64,000 nt of DNA, taken from Pelagibius litoralis. GTDB lineage: Bacteria > Pseudomonadota > Alphaproteobacteria > Kiloniellales > Kiloniellaceae. The position numbers and the translations under genes were made by a program. The notes below the pieces were generated by a model. That model ran no database searches. It saw only the letters and a list, made by a program, of their open reading frames with translations, and was not told the DNA's origin. Of this stretch, positions 24,094 to 33,865 are shown piece by piece (position 1 is the first letter of the stretch; every line of letters starts with the position of its first letter). The stretch covers positions 1-64,000 of the forward strand of contig NZ_JAAQPH010000007.1 of NCBI RefSeq assembly GCF_011683915.1, written 5' to 3'.

Positions 24094-25380
24094 TTGACCG
24101 CAATCCTGCCAGAACAGCCAAGCATTGCTGTTGTCGGCCTCGGCTATGTCGGGTTGCCGTTGGCAGTCGCGCTCAGTGAGTACTTCAGTGTTGTCGCTTT
24201 TGACAAGGCCCCCCAGCGGGTCGAGGAGCTTCGGGCCGGAAACGACCGAACCCGTGAAGTGACGCAAGAGACCCTGGCGGGTGCCACGCTCCATCTAACG
24301 TCCGAGGCGGCAGATATCTCTGCCTGCGACGTTTACATCGTAACGGTTCCGACCCCGGTGGACCGTGAAAACCGGCCCGACCTGGGCGCGGTGATTTCAG
24401 CCAGCCGCGCCGTCGGCGCCGTCCTGCGGCCCGGCGGTGTGGTGGTCTATGAGTCGACGGTCTATCCCGGCGTAACCGAAGAGGTTTGTGGCCCGATCCT
24501 GGCGGAGGCCTCCGGCTTGACGGCAGGTCGGGATTTTTTCCTCGGCTATTCCCCGGAGCGCATCAATCCCGGCGACCGCCGTCACGGCCTTCGCCAGATC
24601 GTGAAGGTGGTTGCCGGGCAGACGCCGGAAGTGACCGACTATCTGGCGGAGATTTATGGCCGCGTGACCGAGGCAGGCGTATTCCGGGCGGCCGATATCA
24701 AGACGGCCGAGGCCGCCAAGGTGATCGAGAACGCTCAGCGTGACATCAACATTGCCTTCGTGAACGAGGTGACCAAGATCTTCAACCGCATGGATCTCTC
24801 GATCTATGACGTTCTCGAAGCGGCGCGGACCAAGTGGAACTTTCTCGATTTTCGCCCGGGCATGGTGGGGGGGCACTGTATCGGCGTGGACCCTTACTAC
24901 CTCGCCCATTGCAGCGAGGCGCTGGGACTGCATCCCCAGGTTATCCTAGCCGGCCGGCGGACCAACGATTCGATGGGTACCTACTTCGCCGGCATGGTCG
25001 CTGAAGCACTGCGCGGCAGGCAGAGCCGGCGGGTGCTGGTGCTGGGCCTGACCTTCAAGGAAAATGTGCCGGACCTTCGCAACAGCAAGGCCGCCGATCT
25101 GATTTCGGCATTGCGGCAACGTGGTTACGACGTTTCGACCCATGATCCCCTTGCCGACCCGCAGGAAGCGCTGGATGATTTCGGTCTTGAGATCCTGCCG
25201 AGCCTTGATGGCCAGGACCCTTTTGACTGCGTTGTCGGTGCCGTGGCGCACGACGCCTATCGCGATTTCGCCTCCGGGGACTTTGCGTCTTTGCTCGTAC
25301 CCGATGGACTGGCCTTCGATCTCAGGAACATGTGGGACGATGCCGTGATGCCGCCGGGCAGGCAGCGCCGCTCTATATGA
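24094..25380 (+). CDS. UDP-N-acetylhexosamine 6-dehydrogenase (WbpO/TviB type)
   Basis: A 428-aa nucleotide-sugar dehydrogenase that oxidises a UDP-HexNAc (or UDP-hexose) to the uronic acid with two NAD. Motifs: VVGLGYVGLPLAVALS, VPTPVDRENRPDL, ESTVYPGVTEEVCGP, FLGYSPERINPGD, and the active-site GGHCIGVDPYYL with Cys about 262. The set fits WbpO/TviB/VipA better than Ugd. The TTG start has GAGAGGA 4 nt upstream. It opens operon C, followed by an epimerase that would act on its product. Confidence 0.88.
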   Translation: MTAILPEQPSIAVVGLGYVGLPLAVALSEYFSVVAFDKAPQRVEELRAGNDRTREVTQETLAGATLHLTSEAADISACDVYIVTVPTPVDRENRPDLGAVISASRAVGAVLRPGGVVVYESTVYPGVTEEVCGPILAEASGLTAGRDFFLGYSPERINPGDRRHGLRQIVKVVAGQTPEVTDYLAEIYGRVTEAGVFRAADIKTAEAAKVIENAQRDINIAFVNEVTKIFNRMDLSIYDVLEAARTKWNFLDFRPGMVGGHCIGVDPYYLAHCSEALGLHPQVILAGRRTNDSMGTYFAGMVAEALRGRQSRRVLVLGLTFKENVPDLRNSKAADLISALRQRGYDVSTHDPLADPQEALDDFGLEILPSLDGQDPFDCVVGAVAHDAYRDFASGDFASLLVPDGLAFDLRNMWDDAVMPPGRQRRSI

Positions 25381-25459
25381 GTGATGCAGTCGGGGTTGGC
25401 GCGACCGAAAGGCCGATCCTGTCATCTTAACGTTCAGGCTTTTGATCAAGAGGATAATT

Positions 25460-26440
25460 ATGTCGATTATCGTGACCGGAGTGGCCGGTTTTATCGGGTC
25501 CCAGGTGGCCGCCCAGCTTATCGGACGGGGCCATGCGGTGATCGGCCTCGACAACCTGAACGACTATTACGATCCGGTGCTGAAGCAGGCCCGGCTTGAC
25601 CGCCTGTCCGGTCACAACGGTTTCACTTTTCGCAAGCTCGATGTATCCGACCAGCAGCAGATCGCGAGTCTTGCGACCGAGTTTCCCGACGTGACCGAAA
25701 TCGTACACCTGGCGGCGCAGGCTGGTGTGCGTTACTCGCTGGAGAACCCCTTCGCCTACGTTCAGACCAATGTCATGGGGCATCTCTGCATGATGGAGCT
25801 GGGGCGGCGACTCGGTAAGCTGCGTCACTTCGTCTACGCCTCTTCTTCCTCCGTTTACGGCGGGAATACGGAACTGCCCTTTTCGGTTGATCAGCGGGTG
25901 GACCGTCCGGTTTCGCTCTATGCGGCGACCAAGCGCGCTGACGAACTGATGACCCACTGCTATGCCCATCTCTTTGGCATGCCGAGCACCGGCCTCCGCT
26001 TTTTCACGGTCTACGGCCCCTGGGGCCGGCCGGATATGTCGGCCTTCATCTTCACCAAGGCGATCCTGGAGGGGCGCCCGATCCGCATCTTCAATCATGG
26101 CGACATGCAGCGCGACTTCACCTACATCGACGATATCGTCGCCGGTGTCCTGGCGGTCATCGACCATCCGCCGCAGGCAGGTGCGGGCGGTCCGCCAAAT
26201 CGCGTCTATAATCTTGGCAATCACAAGTCCGAACCGCTGCTGCGTTTCGTCGAACTGATAGAAGAGGCCTGTGGTCGCCCGGCAATCCGCGAATTTGAGG
26301 ATATGCAGCCCGGCGACGTGCGGGAGACCTATGCGGACATCGAACCGGCGCGGCGCGATCTGGGTTTCGAACCACGGGTATCCATCGACGAGGGAATTCC
26401 CCGCTTCGTTGAATGGTATCGCGGATACTACGGGGCTTAA
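25460..26440 (+). CDS. UDP-glucuronate/HexNAcA 4-epimerase (CapI/LspL-like SDR)
   Basis: A 326-aa extended SDR: IVTGVAGFIGSQVAAQL, the GLDNLNDYYDPVLKQARL segment typical of uronate epimerases, HLAAQAGVRYSLENPFAYVQ, YASSSSVYGGN, SLYAATKRADE (Tyr-x3-Lys) and RFFTVYGPWGRPDMS. It likely converts the preceding enzyme's UDP-uronic acid to its 4-epimer (for example glucuronate to galacturonate). ATG 25460 follows AGAGGA; TTG 25442 is a weaker choice. Confidence 0.87.
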   Translation: MSIIVTGVAGFIGSQVAAQLIGRGHAVIGLDNLNDYYDPVLKQARLDRLSGHNGFTFRKLDVSDQQQIASLATEFPDVTEIVHLAAQAGVRYSLENPFAYVQTNVMGHLCMMELGRRLGKLRHFVYASSSSVYGGNTELPFSVDQRVDRPVSLYAATKRADELMTHCYAHLFGMPSTGLRFFTVYGPWGRPDMSAFIFTKAILEGRPIRIFNHGDMQRDFTYIDDIVAGVLAVIDHPPQAGAGGPPNRVYNLGNHKSEPLLRFVELIEEACGRPAIREFEDMQPGDVRETYADIEPARRDLGFEPRVSIDEGIPRFVEWYRGYYGA

Positions 26441-26604
26441 TATATTGTTTTATAAAGAATATTTTGAGTGAATCGGGCAGGCGCCAAAACTCTGTGACAA
26501 GCGTTGGGCTTGCATAAATCCCAGGGTTGTTCCTTGATTCGCTCAGGTAAAGACGTTAAGTCCTTTCGCACCTGCAGCATTTTTTGCCGAGGAATTTTGC
26601 CACT

Positions 26605-27399
26605 ATGGATCGACTGGACGAACTGGAAGCGCAATCCGTCTTTATTTTGCGCGAGGCCTACAACCGGATCGAGCCACTTGCCATGCTTTGGTCGCTCGGC
26701 AAGGACTCCAATGTCATGCTCTGGCTGGCGCGTAAGGCCTTCTTCGGCCATGTGCCCTTTCCCGTGATGCATGTCGATACTGGTAAGAAATTCAAAGAGA
26801 TGTACGAGTTCCGCGACCGCTACGCCAAGGAGTGGAAGCTCGATTTTCTGCGCGAGGAATGCCCTTCCATCGATACGGTCGATGCCAGCCTGCCGCCGGC
26901 GGCCCGCTCCGCTGCGCGAAAGACCGAGGGGCTGCGCCAGGCCATCGCCAAGCACGAACTGAAGGCGGTGATCGCCGGAATTCGCCGCGACGAGCAGGCG
27001 ACCCGCGCGAAGGAAAGGGTCTTCAGCCCGCGCGATGAGACCGGTCAGTGGGACTTTCGCGACCAGCCGCCTGAGTTCTGGGACCAGTACAAGACGGATT
27101 TTCCGCCGGGTGCGCATATCAGGATCCATCCACTGCTGCATTGGACCGAACTGGATATCTGGCTGTACACTCGTCGTGAGGGAATTCCGATCGTGCCGCT
27201 GTATCTGGCCCGGGACGGCAAGCGATACCGTTCTCTCGGCGATCAGGATATCACCAACCCGGTCGACTCGGATGCCGACACGATTGATGACATCATTGCC
27301 GAACTGCAGACAACCAACACGGCCGAACGTGCGGGGCGCGCCATGGATCATGAGCGCGAGGACGCTTTCGAGCGTCTGCGCGCCACCGGTTACATGTGA
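26605..27399 (+). CDS. cysD: Sulfate adenylyltransferase small subunit
   Basis: The 264-aa ATP-PPi-motif subunit that with CysN makes APS from sulfate and [22 protein letters not shown] carries the SxGKDS PP-loop, then [36 protein letters not shown] and [21 protein letters not shown]. The preceding 164 nt are AT-rich (around 26440-26475) and may hold a promoter. In polysaccharide clusters this enzyme usually supplies PAPS for sulfation, as NodPQ does. ATG 26605 follows GAGGA. Confidence 0.93.
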   Translation: MDRLDELEAQSVFILREAYNRIEPLAMLWSLGKDSNVMLWLARKAFFGHVPFPVMHVDTGKKFKEMYEFRDRYAKEWKLDFLREECPSIDTVDASLPPAARSAARKTEGLRQAIAKHELKAVIAGIRRDEQATRAKERVFSPRDETGQWDFRDQPPEFWDQYKTDFPPGAHIRIHPLLHWTELDIWLYTRREGIPIVPLYLARDGKRYRSLGDQDITNPVDSDADTIDDIIAELQTTNTAERAGRAMDHEREDAFERLRATGYM

Positions 27400-27413
27400 T
27401 CGGGAGAGCTGCC

Positions 27414-29372
27414 ATGACCCAAGACACGAAACAGGACAGCACCACCTTGTCTGACGACGCCACGCAGAGCGATGCCCTGCCGGAGGCCCAGGCCGCCGAG
27501 CGGTCGCTGCACCATATCGTCATTGTCGGCCATGTCGATCACGGCAAGTCGTCTCTGATCGGCCGCCTGCTGCACGATACGAATTCCCTGCCGCCGGGCA
27601 AGGTCGAGGAACTGGAAGCGATCTCCGCGCGCCGCGGCATGGAGATCGAATGGTCTTTCGTGCTGGATGCCTTCCAGGCGGAACGCGATCAGGCGGTCAC
27701 CATCGATACGACTCAGATCTGGTTCAATACGGCGCTGCGCGACTATGTGATCATCGATGCGCCGGGCCATCGGGAGTTTCTCAAGAACATGGTCAGCGGC
27801 GCGGCCAGCGCCGATGCGGCGATCATGGTCGTCGATGCTGAGGAGGGGGTGCGCGAGCAATCGCGGCGCCATGCCTATCTTTTGCATCTGCTGGGTGTGC
27901 GGCAGATCGCCGTGGTCATCAACAAAATGGATCTGGTCGATTTCAGCCAGGCCCGTTTCGACGAGGTTTCCAGGCAGATAACCGAGTACCTGCAGTCCAT
28001 CGGCGCCGCCCCGATGGTCATCGTGCCGATCTCGGCGCGCGGGGGCGACAACATCGCCAGCCGTTCGGACAGGAGTCCCTGGTACGACGGGCCGACGGTG
28101 ATCTCCGCTTTGGATGGATTCCACGGACATCCCGGGATCGGTTCGCAGCCGCTGCGCTTGCCCATTCAGGACGTCTACAAGTTCGATGCCAGGCGTATTC
28201 TGGCCGGGCGCATTGAATCCGGTTCGCTCACCATCGGTGACACGCTGCTGTTCTCACCGTCGAACAAGACGGCGCGGATCCGCTCCATCGAAGCCTGGCC
28301 TGACAACAACGCGCCGGAGACCGCCGCTGCCGGAGAGTCGGTCGGGATCACCCTGGACGAGCAGTTGTTTGTCGAGCGCGGCGAACTCGTCAGCCATGTC
28401 GAGAACCCGCCGAAGCTCAGTACCCTTTTTCACGCCCGGCTTTTCTGGCTCGGCCACAATCCGCTGAAGGTGGGCGCGCGCTATAAACTGAAGCTTCTGA
28501 CCCAGGAAGCCGAGGTGACCGTAAAGTCGATTGAGCGCATCATCGATACCCAGACCCTGGAGAACAGCGATGGCGACTCGGTCGAGCGCAATGCCGTTGC
28601 CGAGGTAACGCTGCACAGCCGCATGGTTCTGGGTCTCGACGACTATGGCGATCTGCCCCGGACCGGCCGCTTCGTCCTGATTGAGGACTACGACACCGTT
28701 GGCGGCGGCGTTATTTCCATGGAAGGGCTGCCGGACCAACGACAGGCGATCACGGTGAAATCGACGAACGTGATCTCGGTGGAGCACCGCCTGGCCGCAG
28801 AGGCGCGGGCGGCGCGCAACGGCCACTACGGCGGCGTGCTGTGGTTTACCGGTCTCTCCGGTGCCGGCAAGTCGACGCTGGCCATGGAAGTCGAACAGCG
28901 GCTTTTCGCCAAGGGCTATCATGTCTATGTGCTGGACGGCGACAATGTGCGCCGTGGCCTCAATGCCAACCTCGGTTTTTCACCGGAGGACCGGACTGAA
29001 AACATTCGCCGGGTCGGCGAGGCCGCGTCTCTCTTTGCGGATTCCGGGATTATCTGCATCACCGCCTTTATCTCACCCTACCGGGTCGACCGTGACCGTG
29101 CCCGGGCTTCGGCCTCCGGGCACTTCCACGAGATCTATATCAAGGCGGATGTGGAGACCTGTGAACAGCGCGATCCCAAAGGCCTCTACAAGAAGGCGCG
29201 CGCGGGCGAGATCCGTCAGTTCACCGGGATATCGGCGCCCTATGAACCGCCGGAGTCCGCGGACCTGGTGGTCGACACAAGTCAGCATGACGTCGCCGAT
29301 TCGGTCGCGCAGATCATCCGCTACATTGAGCAGACCTTTACACTCAAGAAAGGCGAGGACGCCGGGTCGTAG
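27414..29372 (+). CDS. cysNC: Bifunctional sulfate adenylyltransferase large subunit / APS kinase
   Basis: A 652-aa fusion making PAPS. Residues about 39-250 are a GTPase ([36 protein letters not shown]), followed by EF-Tu-like beta domains, and from about 470 an APS kinase ([46 protein letters not shown]). The layout equals NodQ/CysNC. The start ATG 27414 follows GGGAGAG. It is paired with cysD; no sulfotransferase gene is recognisable in this window. Confidence 0.94.
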   Translation: MTQDTKQDSTTLSDDATQSDALPEAQAAERSLHHIVIVGHVDHGKSSLIGRLLHDTNSLPPGKVEELEAISARRGMEIEWSFVLDAFQAERDQAVTIDTTQIWFNTALRDYVIIDAPGHREFLKNMVSGAASADAAIMVVDAEEGVREQSRRHAYLLHLLGVRQIAVVINKMDLVDFSQARFDEVSRQITEYLQSIGAAPMVIVPISARGGDNIASRSDRSPWYDGPTVISALDGFHGHPGIGSQPLRLPIQDVYKFDARRILAGRIESGSLTIGDTLLFSPSNKTARIRSIEAWPDNNAPETAAAGESVGITLDEQLFVERGELVSHVENPPKLSTLFHARLFWLGHNPLKVGARYKLKLLTQEAEVTVKSIERIIDTQTLENSDGDSVERNAVAEVTLHSRMVLGLDDYGDLPRTGRFVLIEDYDTVGGGVISMEGLPDQRQAITVKSTNVISVEHRLAAEARAARNGHYGGVLWFTGLSGAGKSTLAMEVEQRLFAKGYHVYVLDGDNVRRGLNANLGFSPEDRTENIRRVGEAASLFADSGIICITAFISPYRVDRDRARASASGHFHEIYIKADVETCEQRDPKGLYKKARAGEIRQFTGISAPYEPPESADLVVDTSQHDVADSVAQIIRYIEQTFTLKKGEDAGS

Positions 29373-29374
29373 AG

Positions 29375-30607
29375 TCAGGCGGCCGTTTTGCGATTGTGAT
29401 CCGGGTGCCGCCCAACCACGATCAGCACTACCGCCGCACCGCCGATCATCGCCAGCCAGTGGCTCTGCCAGATGCCGTAGGCGGTGGAGGCGATTGCCAG
29501 CACCGTTATGACCATTGCAGTGGCGCAGGCGCGTGCCGGGGTCGGCATGTCGTCGATTCTTCGCCCCAGCACAAACAGCAGCGACAAAGTGAACAGGCTG
29601 CCAATGGCGCCGAGTTCCAGAATTATCTGCAACGGCGCATTATGGGGGTGTGAGGGAACGACCTTGCGCCCGGCGCGGAAAGGCTCGCTGTTTCCCGCCG
29701 GGACCAGGGCGGACGAGTCGAACCCCCAGCCGGCGATCGGACGTTCGAAAATGCGGTCGGCGACGAAATCCCAGATATGCACCCGGTAGCGTGCCGTGCT
29801 GGGCAGGTAGTCGGCCTGATCCAACTGAGCCTGCTTCATCAGCTTGGCGATGCCCGGGCTGGCGATCAAAGCGCCGGCGATGGCGACGGCCAGGATCAGC
29901 CGGCCGGCGCCACGACCAATGCTCGCCAGGATCGCCGTCGGCAGTCCAGCGATGAGCGCCAGCGCCGCTGCGGAGGACTGGGACAGCAAGGTGACGATGA
30001 GGGCGGCCGGCGGTAGCCCTGAAGCCAGGAGCCGTTTGCGCCCCTGCCAGGCCAACAAGGTAACGGGCCACACCAGCACCGCTGCGGCGGTGATCCCGCG
30101 GTTGAGCCGGGAGTAATCCGCATAGTCGCTGACGGCCGGACCCTGCAGCAGGGTGAAGATGGGAAATCCGAAGGTGAACTCGGCCAGGATTATGGCCAGT
30201 GACAGGCCGAACCCCAGCGCAATACCGATCCGAGGGCCGCGTCTTTGCGGCTCCTCGAGCAGTTTTGCCAAGCCGCCCAGATAGATCAAGGCCAGCAGCA
30301 GCAGCCCGACCCTGAGTGCCAGAACCGCGGCCGAGGCCGAATGGGGGGCCCAGGACGAGGCGACAAGGCACCAGAGGATCAGTCCACCGGTGGCAAGGGT
30401 GACGCCCCGGTCCATGACGCGCCAGGGCAGGGCTTTTGCCCCCAACAGCAGCCCGCCGATCACGGTCGTGACCAGGACCAGCGGCACCACCGCCTTAGGC
30501 GCGAGCAGGCCGAGCAGCGGTAGCAACAAGGCAAAAGCAGACAGCACCTGGCCAAAGCGGTCCAGGCGGCTCCTTTTGCCGATAAGGGGTTCGAGCAGGG
30601 CGGTCAC
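29375..30607 (-). CDS. O-antigen polymerase/ligase-like membrane protein
   Basis: A 410-aa polytopic inner-membrane protein with about ten hydrophobic segments. The region near residues 315-335 reads VPSHPHNAPLQIILELGAIG, the HxHN..LQ pattern of the Wzy_C/WaaL family, after a large periplasmic loop (RYRVHIWDFVADRIFERPIAGWGFD). It would polymerise or ligate lipid-linked glycans on the periplasmic face. The start is GTG with AAGG upstream. Its stop is 2 nt from the cysNC stop, so the two genes are tightly convergent. Confidence 0.82.
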   Translation of the reverse strand: MTALLEPLIGKRSRLDRFGQVLSAFALLLPLLGLLAPKAVVPLVLVTTVIGGLLLGAKALPWRVMDRGVTLATGGLILWCLVASSWAPHSASAAVLALRVGLLLLALIYLGGLAKLLEEPQRRGPRIGIALGFGLSLAIILAEFTFGFPIFTLLQGPAVSDYADYSRLNRGITAAAVLVWPVTLLAWQGRKRLLASGLPPAALIVTLLSQSSAAALALIAGLPTAILASIGRGAGRLILAVAIAGALIASPGIAKLMKQAQLDQADYLPSTARYRVHIWDFVADRIFERPIAGWGFDSSALVPAGNSEPFRAGRKVVPSHPHNAPLQIILELGAIGSLFTLSLLFVLGRRIDDMPTPARACATAMVITVLAIASTAYGIWQSHWLAMIGGAAVVLIVVGRHPDHNRKTAA

Positions 30608-30714
30608 AGAGGCCTTTTAGTGGATTGAGGCCGTCGTGAAAACCATGTGACGCAGGAAAAGCCGGCAAACGTCAAGGCAGCCACAGCAAAGACCGCTGAC
30701 AATGGCCGTTAGAC

Positions 30715-31536
30715 CTAAGGTGCCGCCTGGGCGGCGCGTTCTTCGGCCTCGCGCCTGACTTCCTGGCGCCGGGTTACCAGAGAGGCGATCAGCACCCCGC
30801 TTGCGACCAGACCGACCAGGATGGTGCAGACGGCGTTGATCTCCGGCGTCACGCCAAGGCGCACCTGGCTGTAGATCTTCATCGGCAGGGTGGTCGCGCC
30901 GGGACCGGTGGTGAAGCTGGCGATCACAAGATCATCCAGGGAGAGGGTGAAGGACAGCAGCCAGCCGGCGACCACCGCAGGGGCGATGACCGGCAGGGTG
31001 ATCTGCAGGAAGGTCCGGCCGGGGGTACAGCCAAGGTCCATGGCGGCTTCCTCGATCGAGCGGTCGAAGCTGACCAGACGCGACTGCACGACGACCGCTA
31101 CGTAGCACATGGAAAAGGTGATATGGGCGATGGTGACGGTGACAAAGCCGCGGTCCAGGGAGATGGCCACGAACATCAGCAGCAGCGATAGCCCGGTAAT
31201 CACCTCGGGCATGACCAGCGGGGCGTAGATCATGCCGGAGAAAAGGGTGCGGCCGCGAAATGGCCCGAAGCGCGTCATGATCAGGCCCGCCAGGGTTCCC
31301 AGGACCGTTGCAAAGGTGGAGGCGACGAAGGCGACCTTGACGGTGACCCAGGCGGCGTTCATCAGCGATTCGTTGCGCAGCATCTCTCCGTACCACTTGG
31401 TCGAGAAGCCGGCCCAGACCGTCACCAGTTTCGATTCGTTGAAGCTGTAGATCACCAGCAGGGCGATCGGCAGGTAGAGAAACAGGAAACCGATAACCAG
31501 GGAAGACGTGTTGAACCAGCTGAGGCCTTGTTTCAT
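30715..31536 (-). CDS. potI: Putrescine/spermidine ABC transporter permease PotI
   Basis: A 273-aa permease with about six membrane spans. It starts FNTSSLVIGFLFLYLPIALLVIYSFNES, and carries the ABC coupling EAAMDLGCTPGRTFLQITLP (EAA loop). It is last in the potF-G-H-I order on the minus strand. ATG 31536 is chosen, 4 nt after potH; the longer frame overlaps potH. Confidence 0.9.
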   Translation of the reverse strand: MKQGLSWFNTSSLVIGFLFLYLPIALLVIYSFNESKLVTVWAGFSTKWYGEMLRNESLMNAAWVTVKVAFVASTFATVLGTLAGLIMTRFGPFRGRTLFSGMIYAPLVMPEVITGLSLLLMFVAISLDRGFVTVTIAHITFSMCYVAVVVQSRLVSFDRSIEEAAMDLGCTPGRTFLQITLPVIAPAVVAGWLLSFTLSLDDLVIASFTTGPGATTLPMKIYSQVRLGVTPEINAVCTILVGLVASGVLIASLVTRRQEVRREAEERAAQAAP

Positions 31537-31540
31537 GTTC

Positions 31541-32575
31541 CTAGCCCTCCGCCCTGGTGCTGCGTTCCTGCATGCGCTGGAACAGGACAATGGGCAGGAC
31601 CAGCACCAGCAACAGGATCACGGCGACCGCCGAAGACAGCGGCCAGTCGCGGTTGTTGAAGAACTCTGACCAGAGTGTCTTGCCGATCATCAGGGTCTGC
31701 GAACCGCCGAGCAGGTCCGGGATCACGAACTCACCGAGAGCCGGGATGAAGACCAGGAAGCAGCCGGCAACAATGCCCGGCAGTGACAGCGGCACGGTGA
31801 TGACCCAGAACGCCTTGATCGGCCGGCACCCCAGATCCGCCGCCGCTTCCAGCAGGCCGAGGTCCATCTTCTCGAGGTTCGCATAGAGCGGCAGGATCAT
31901 GAAGGGCAGGTAGGAATAGACGATGCCGATGAAGACGGCGATGTCGGTGTTGAGGATCGTCAGGGGCTCTGAGATGAGGCCCAACTGCGTGAGCGCCAGG
32001 TTCAGCAGCCCTTCTTTCTTCAGAATTCCGATCCAGGCATAGACGCGGATGAGGAAAGAGGTCCAGAACGGCAGGATCACCATCATCAGGAGGGCAAAGC
32101 GCCAGCGCTTCGGGGCGCGGATCATGCCATAGGCGATGGGATAGCCGATCAGCAGCGCCAAGATGGTGGAGATCAGGGAGATGCGCAGCGAGGAGACGTA
32201 GGACTTCCAATAAAGGCTGTCCTCCATCAGGAAGAGGTAGTTCTCCAGGCTGGCCTGGATGGCGATGAAGCCGTCCTCGATGAAGACGAAGAGCGGCGTA
32301 TAGGGCGGTTGGGCGACAATGACCTCCGCCAGGCTGATTTTCAGGACGATCAGGAAGGGCGCAAGGAAGAACGCCAGCAGCCAGAGGTAAGGTATGGCGA
32401 TGACCAGACTGCGCCCGGAAAAGCCCATCTCCACCAGCAACAGGACGAAAAGCCTGTAAGGCGCGAACAGCAGCAATCGCGCATGAAGGCCTGTGAAAAA
32501 TCCGCTGGAGGCGCTGCCGCCGCCGAGATAGGCGATCTTCTCGCCGGGGGCGGGGTCTTGTGAGGGTTCCGGCAT
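31541..32575 (-). CDS. potH: Putrescine/spermidine ABC transporter permease PotH
   Basis: A 344-aa permease, somewhat longer than usual because of an N-terminal cytoplasmic stretch of about 55 residues. Motifs include ILPFWTSFLIRVYAWIGIL and the EAA-like LEAAADLGCRPIKAFWVITVP. LGEFVIPDLLGGSQTLMIGK is typical of PotH/PotB. It lies 11 nt after potG. Confidence 0.9.
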   Translation of the reverse strand: MPEPSQDPAPGEKIAYLGGGSASSGFFTGLHARLLLFAPYRLFVLLLVEMGFSGRSLVIAIPYLWLLAFFLAPFLIVLKISLAEVIVAQPPYTPLFVFIEDGFIAIQASLENYLFLMEDSLYWKSYVSSLRISLISTILALLIGYPIAYGMIRAPKRWRFALLMMVILPFWTSFLIRVYAWIGILKKEGLLNLALTQLGLISEPLTILNTDIAVFIGIVYSYLPFMILPLYANLEKMDLGLLEAAADLGCRPIKAFWVITVPLSLPGIVAGCFLVFIPALGEFVIPDLLGGSQTLMIGKTLWSEFFNNRDWPLSSAVAVILLLVLVLPIVLFQRMQERSTRAEG

Positions 32576-32586
32576 GGCGGCCTCGC

Positions 32587-33780
32587 TCAGTTCAGCAGAA
32601 CGACGGCGGCGTCCGGCGCCCAGGTCAGATAGACCCGGTCTTCCCAGGTGATCGGGCGCTCGATCAGCCGTGCCATGTTGGCCTGGGTTGCCGTCACCAT
32701 TTTTCCGTTGTCCAGCTTCACATGATAGATCGACAGGTTGCCGAGGTAGCCGATATCCCAGACCTCACCGGCCAGGCAGTTCACCCAGGTACTGCTGGGC
32801 GTGCTGGCGGGGGCTTCCAATGAGATGCTCAGCTTCTCGGGCCTGACGGCGATCCAGACCTGCCGGCCGACCGGCTCGTCTGCGCTGGGGCCTGTCTGGA
32901 TTGCACAGCCGGCCTCGCTGCTCTGGATCATAAGGTGATCGCCCTCGCGGCTGTCCACCCGGCCTTCCAAAATGTTCACCTCACCGATGAAGTCGGCGAC
33001 GTAGCGTGAATTCGGGTACTCATAGAGCTCCGCCGGGGTCGACACCTGCACGATCTTGCCGTGATCCATCACCGCGATGCGGCTGGAAACCGTCATTGCC
33101 TCTTCCTGATCGTGGGTCACGATCACGAAGGTGATGCCGGTTTCTTCCTGGATGTTCATCAACTCGAACTGGGTCTGGGTGCGCAGGTTTTTGTCGAGTG
33201 CCCCCAGCGGCTCGTCAAGCAGCAGCATCTTGGGTTTCTTGACCAGCGAGCGCGCCAAAGCCACCCGCTGACGCTGGCCGCCGGACAGTTGGTGCGGCTT
33301 TCGTTTGGCAAAGGCGTTCAGCTGCACCATCTCAATCACTTCGGCGACGCGCCGCTCGATCTCGGGTTTCGGCACGCCGTCCTGTTTCAGGCCGAAGGCG
33401 ATGTTCTTCTCGACGTTCATGTGCGGGAACAGCGCATAGGACTGGAACATCATGTTGACTGGCCGTTCATAAGGCGGAACGCCGGACATGTCCTCGCCCT
33501 CCAGCAGGATCTGCCCGCTGCTCGGCAGCTCGAAACCCGCCAGCATGCGCAGCAGCGTTGTCTTGCCGCAGCCCGAAGGGCCGAGCAGGGAGAAGAATTC
33601 CTTCCGATAGATATCGAGCGATATGTCGTCGACCGCGACAAAGTCCCCGAAGCGCTTGGTCAGATTGGCAATTTGTACATGGGGCCGTTCGCTTGGGTCG
33701 TTCCAAGGTTCCCAGCGTTTGCGTGTCGCCGAAGCGCCGCTACTGCGCGCCGCCGTTCCGGTTGCTCCGGTATCGCTCAT
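32587..33780 (-). CDS. potG: Putrescine/spermidine ABC transporter ATPase PotG
   Basis: A 397-aa ABC ATPase: LLGPSGCGKTTLLRMLAGF (Walker A), HQLSGGQRQRVALARSLV (signature), MLLLDEPLGALDK (Walker B), VIVTHDQEEAM (H-loop), followed by a TOBE-type regulatory domain from about residue 270. It energises uptake through PotH/PotI. An intrinsic-terminator-like hairpin separates it from potF. Confidence 0.93.
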   Translation of the reverse strand: MSDTGATGTAARSSGASATRKRWEPWNDPSERPHVQIANLTKRFGDFVAVDDISLDIYRKEFFSLLGPSGCGKTTLLRMLAGFELPSSGQILLEGEDMSGVPPYERPVNMMFQSYALFPHMNVEKNIAFGLKQDGVPKPEIERRVAEVIEMVQLNAFAKRKPHQLSGGQRQRVALARSLVKKPKMLLLDEPLGALDKNLRTQTQFELMNIQEETGITFVIVTHDQEEAMTVSSRIAVMDHGKIVQVSTPAELYEYPNSRYVADFIGEVNILEGRVDSREGDHLMIQSSEAGCAIQTGPSADEPVGRQVWIAVRPEKLSISLEAPASTPSSTWVNCLAGEVWDIGYLGNLSIYHVKLDNGKMVTATQANMARLIERPITWEDRVYLTWAPDAAVVLLN

Positions 33781-33822
33781 TGAATCCCCCCGCCGCTATC
33801 GTTGACCGCTCCCGCCCGAACC

Positions 33823-33857
33823 AAAAACGGCCCCGCCTGCCAGGGGACGGGGCCGTT
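33823..33857 (-). terminator. Intercistronic terminator/attenuator between potF and potG
   Basis: On the minus strand AACGGCCCCG (33848-33857) pairs with CGGGGCCGTT (33826-33835), a 10-bp stem, followed by TTTTT. Located directly after the potF stop, it would end most transcripts or protect the potF mRNA 3' end, giving excess binding protein over ATPase and permeases. Confidence 0.8.
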
Positions 33858-33865
33858 CAGTCGGG

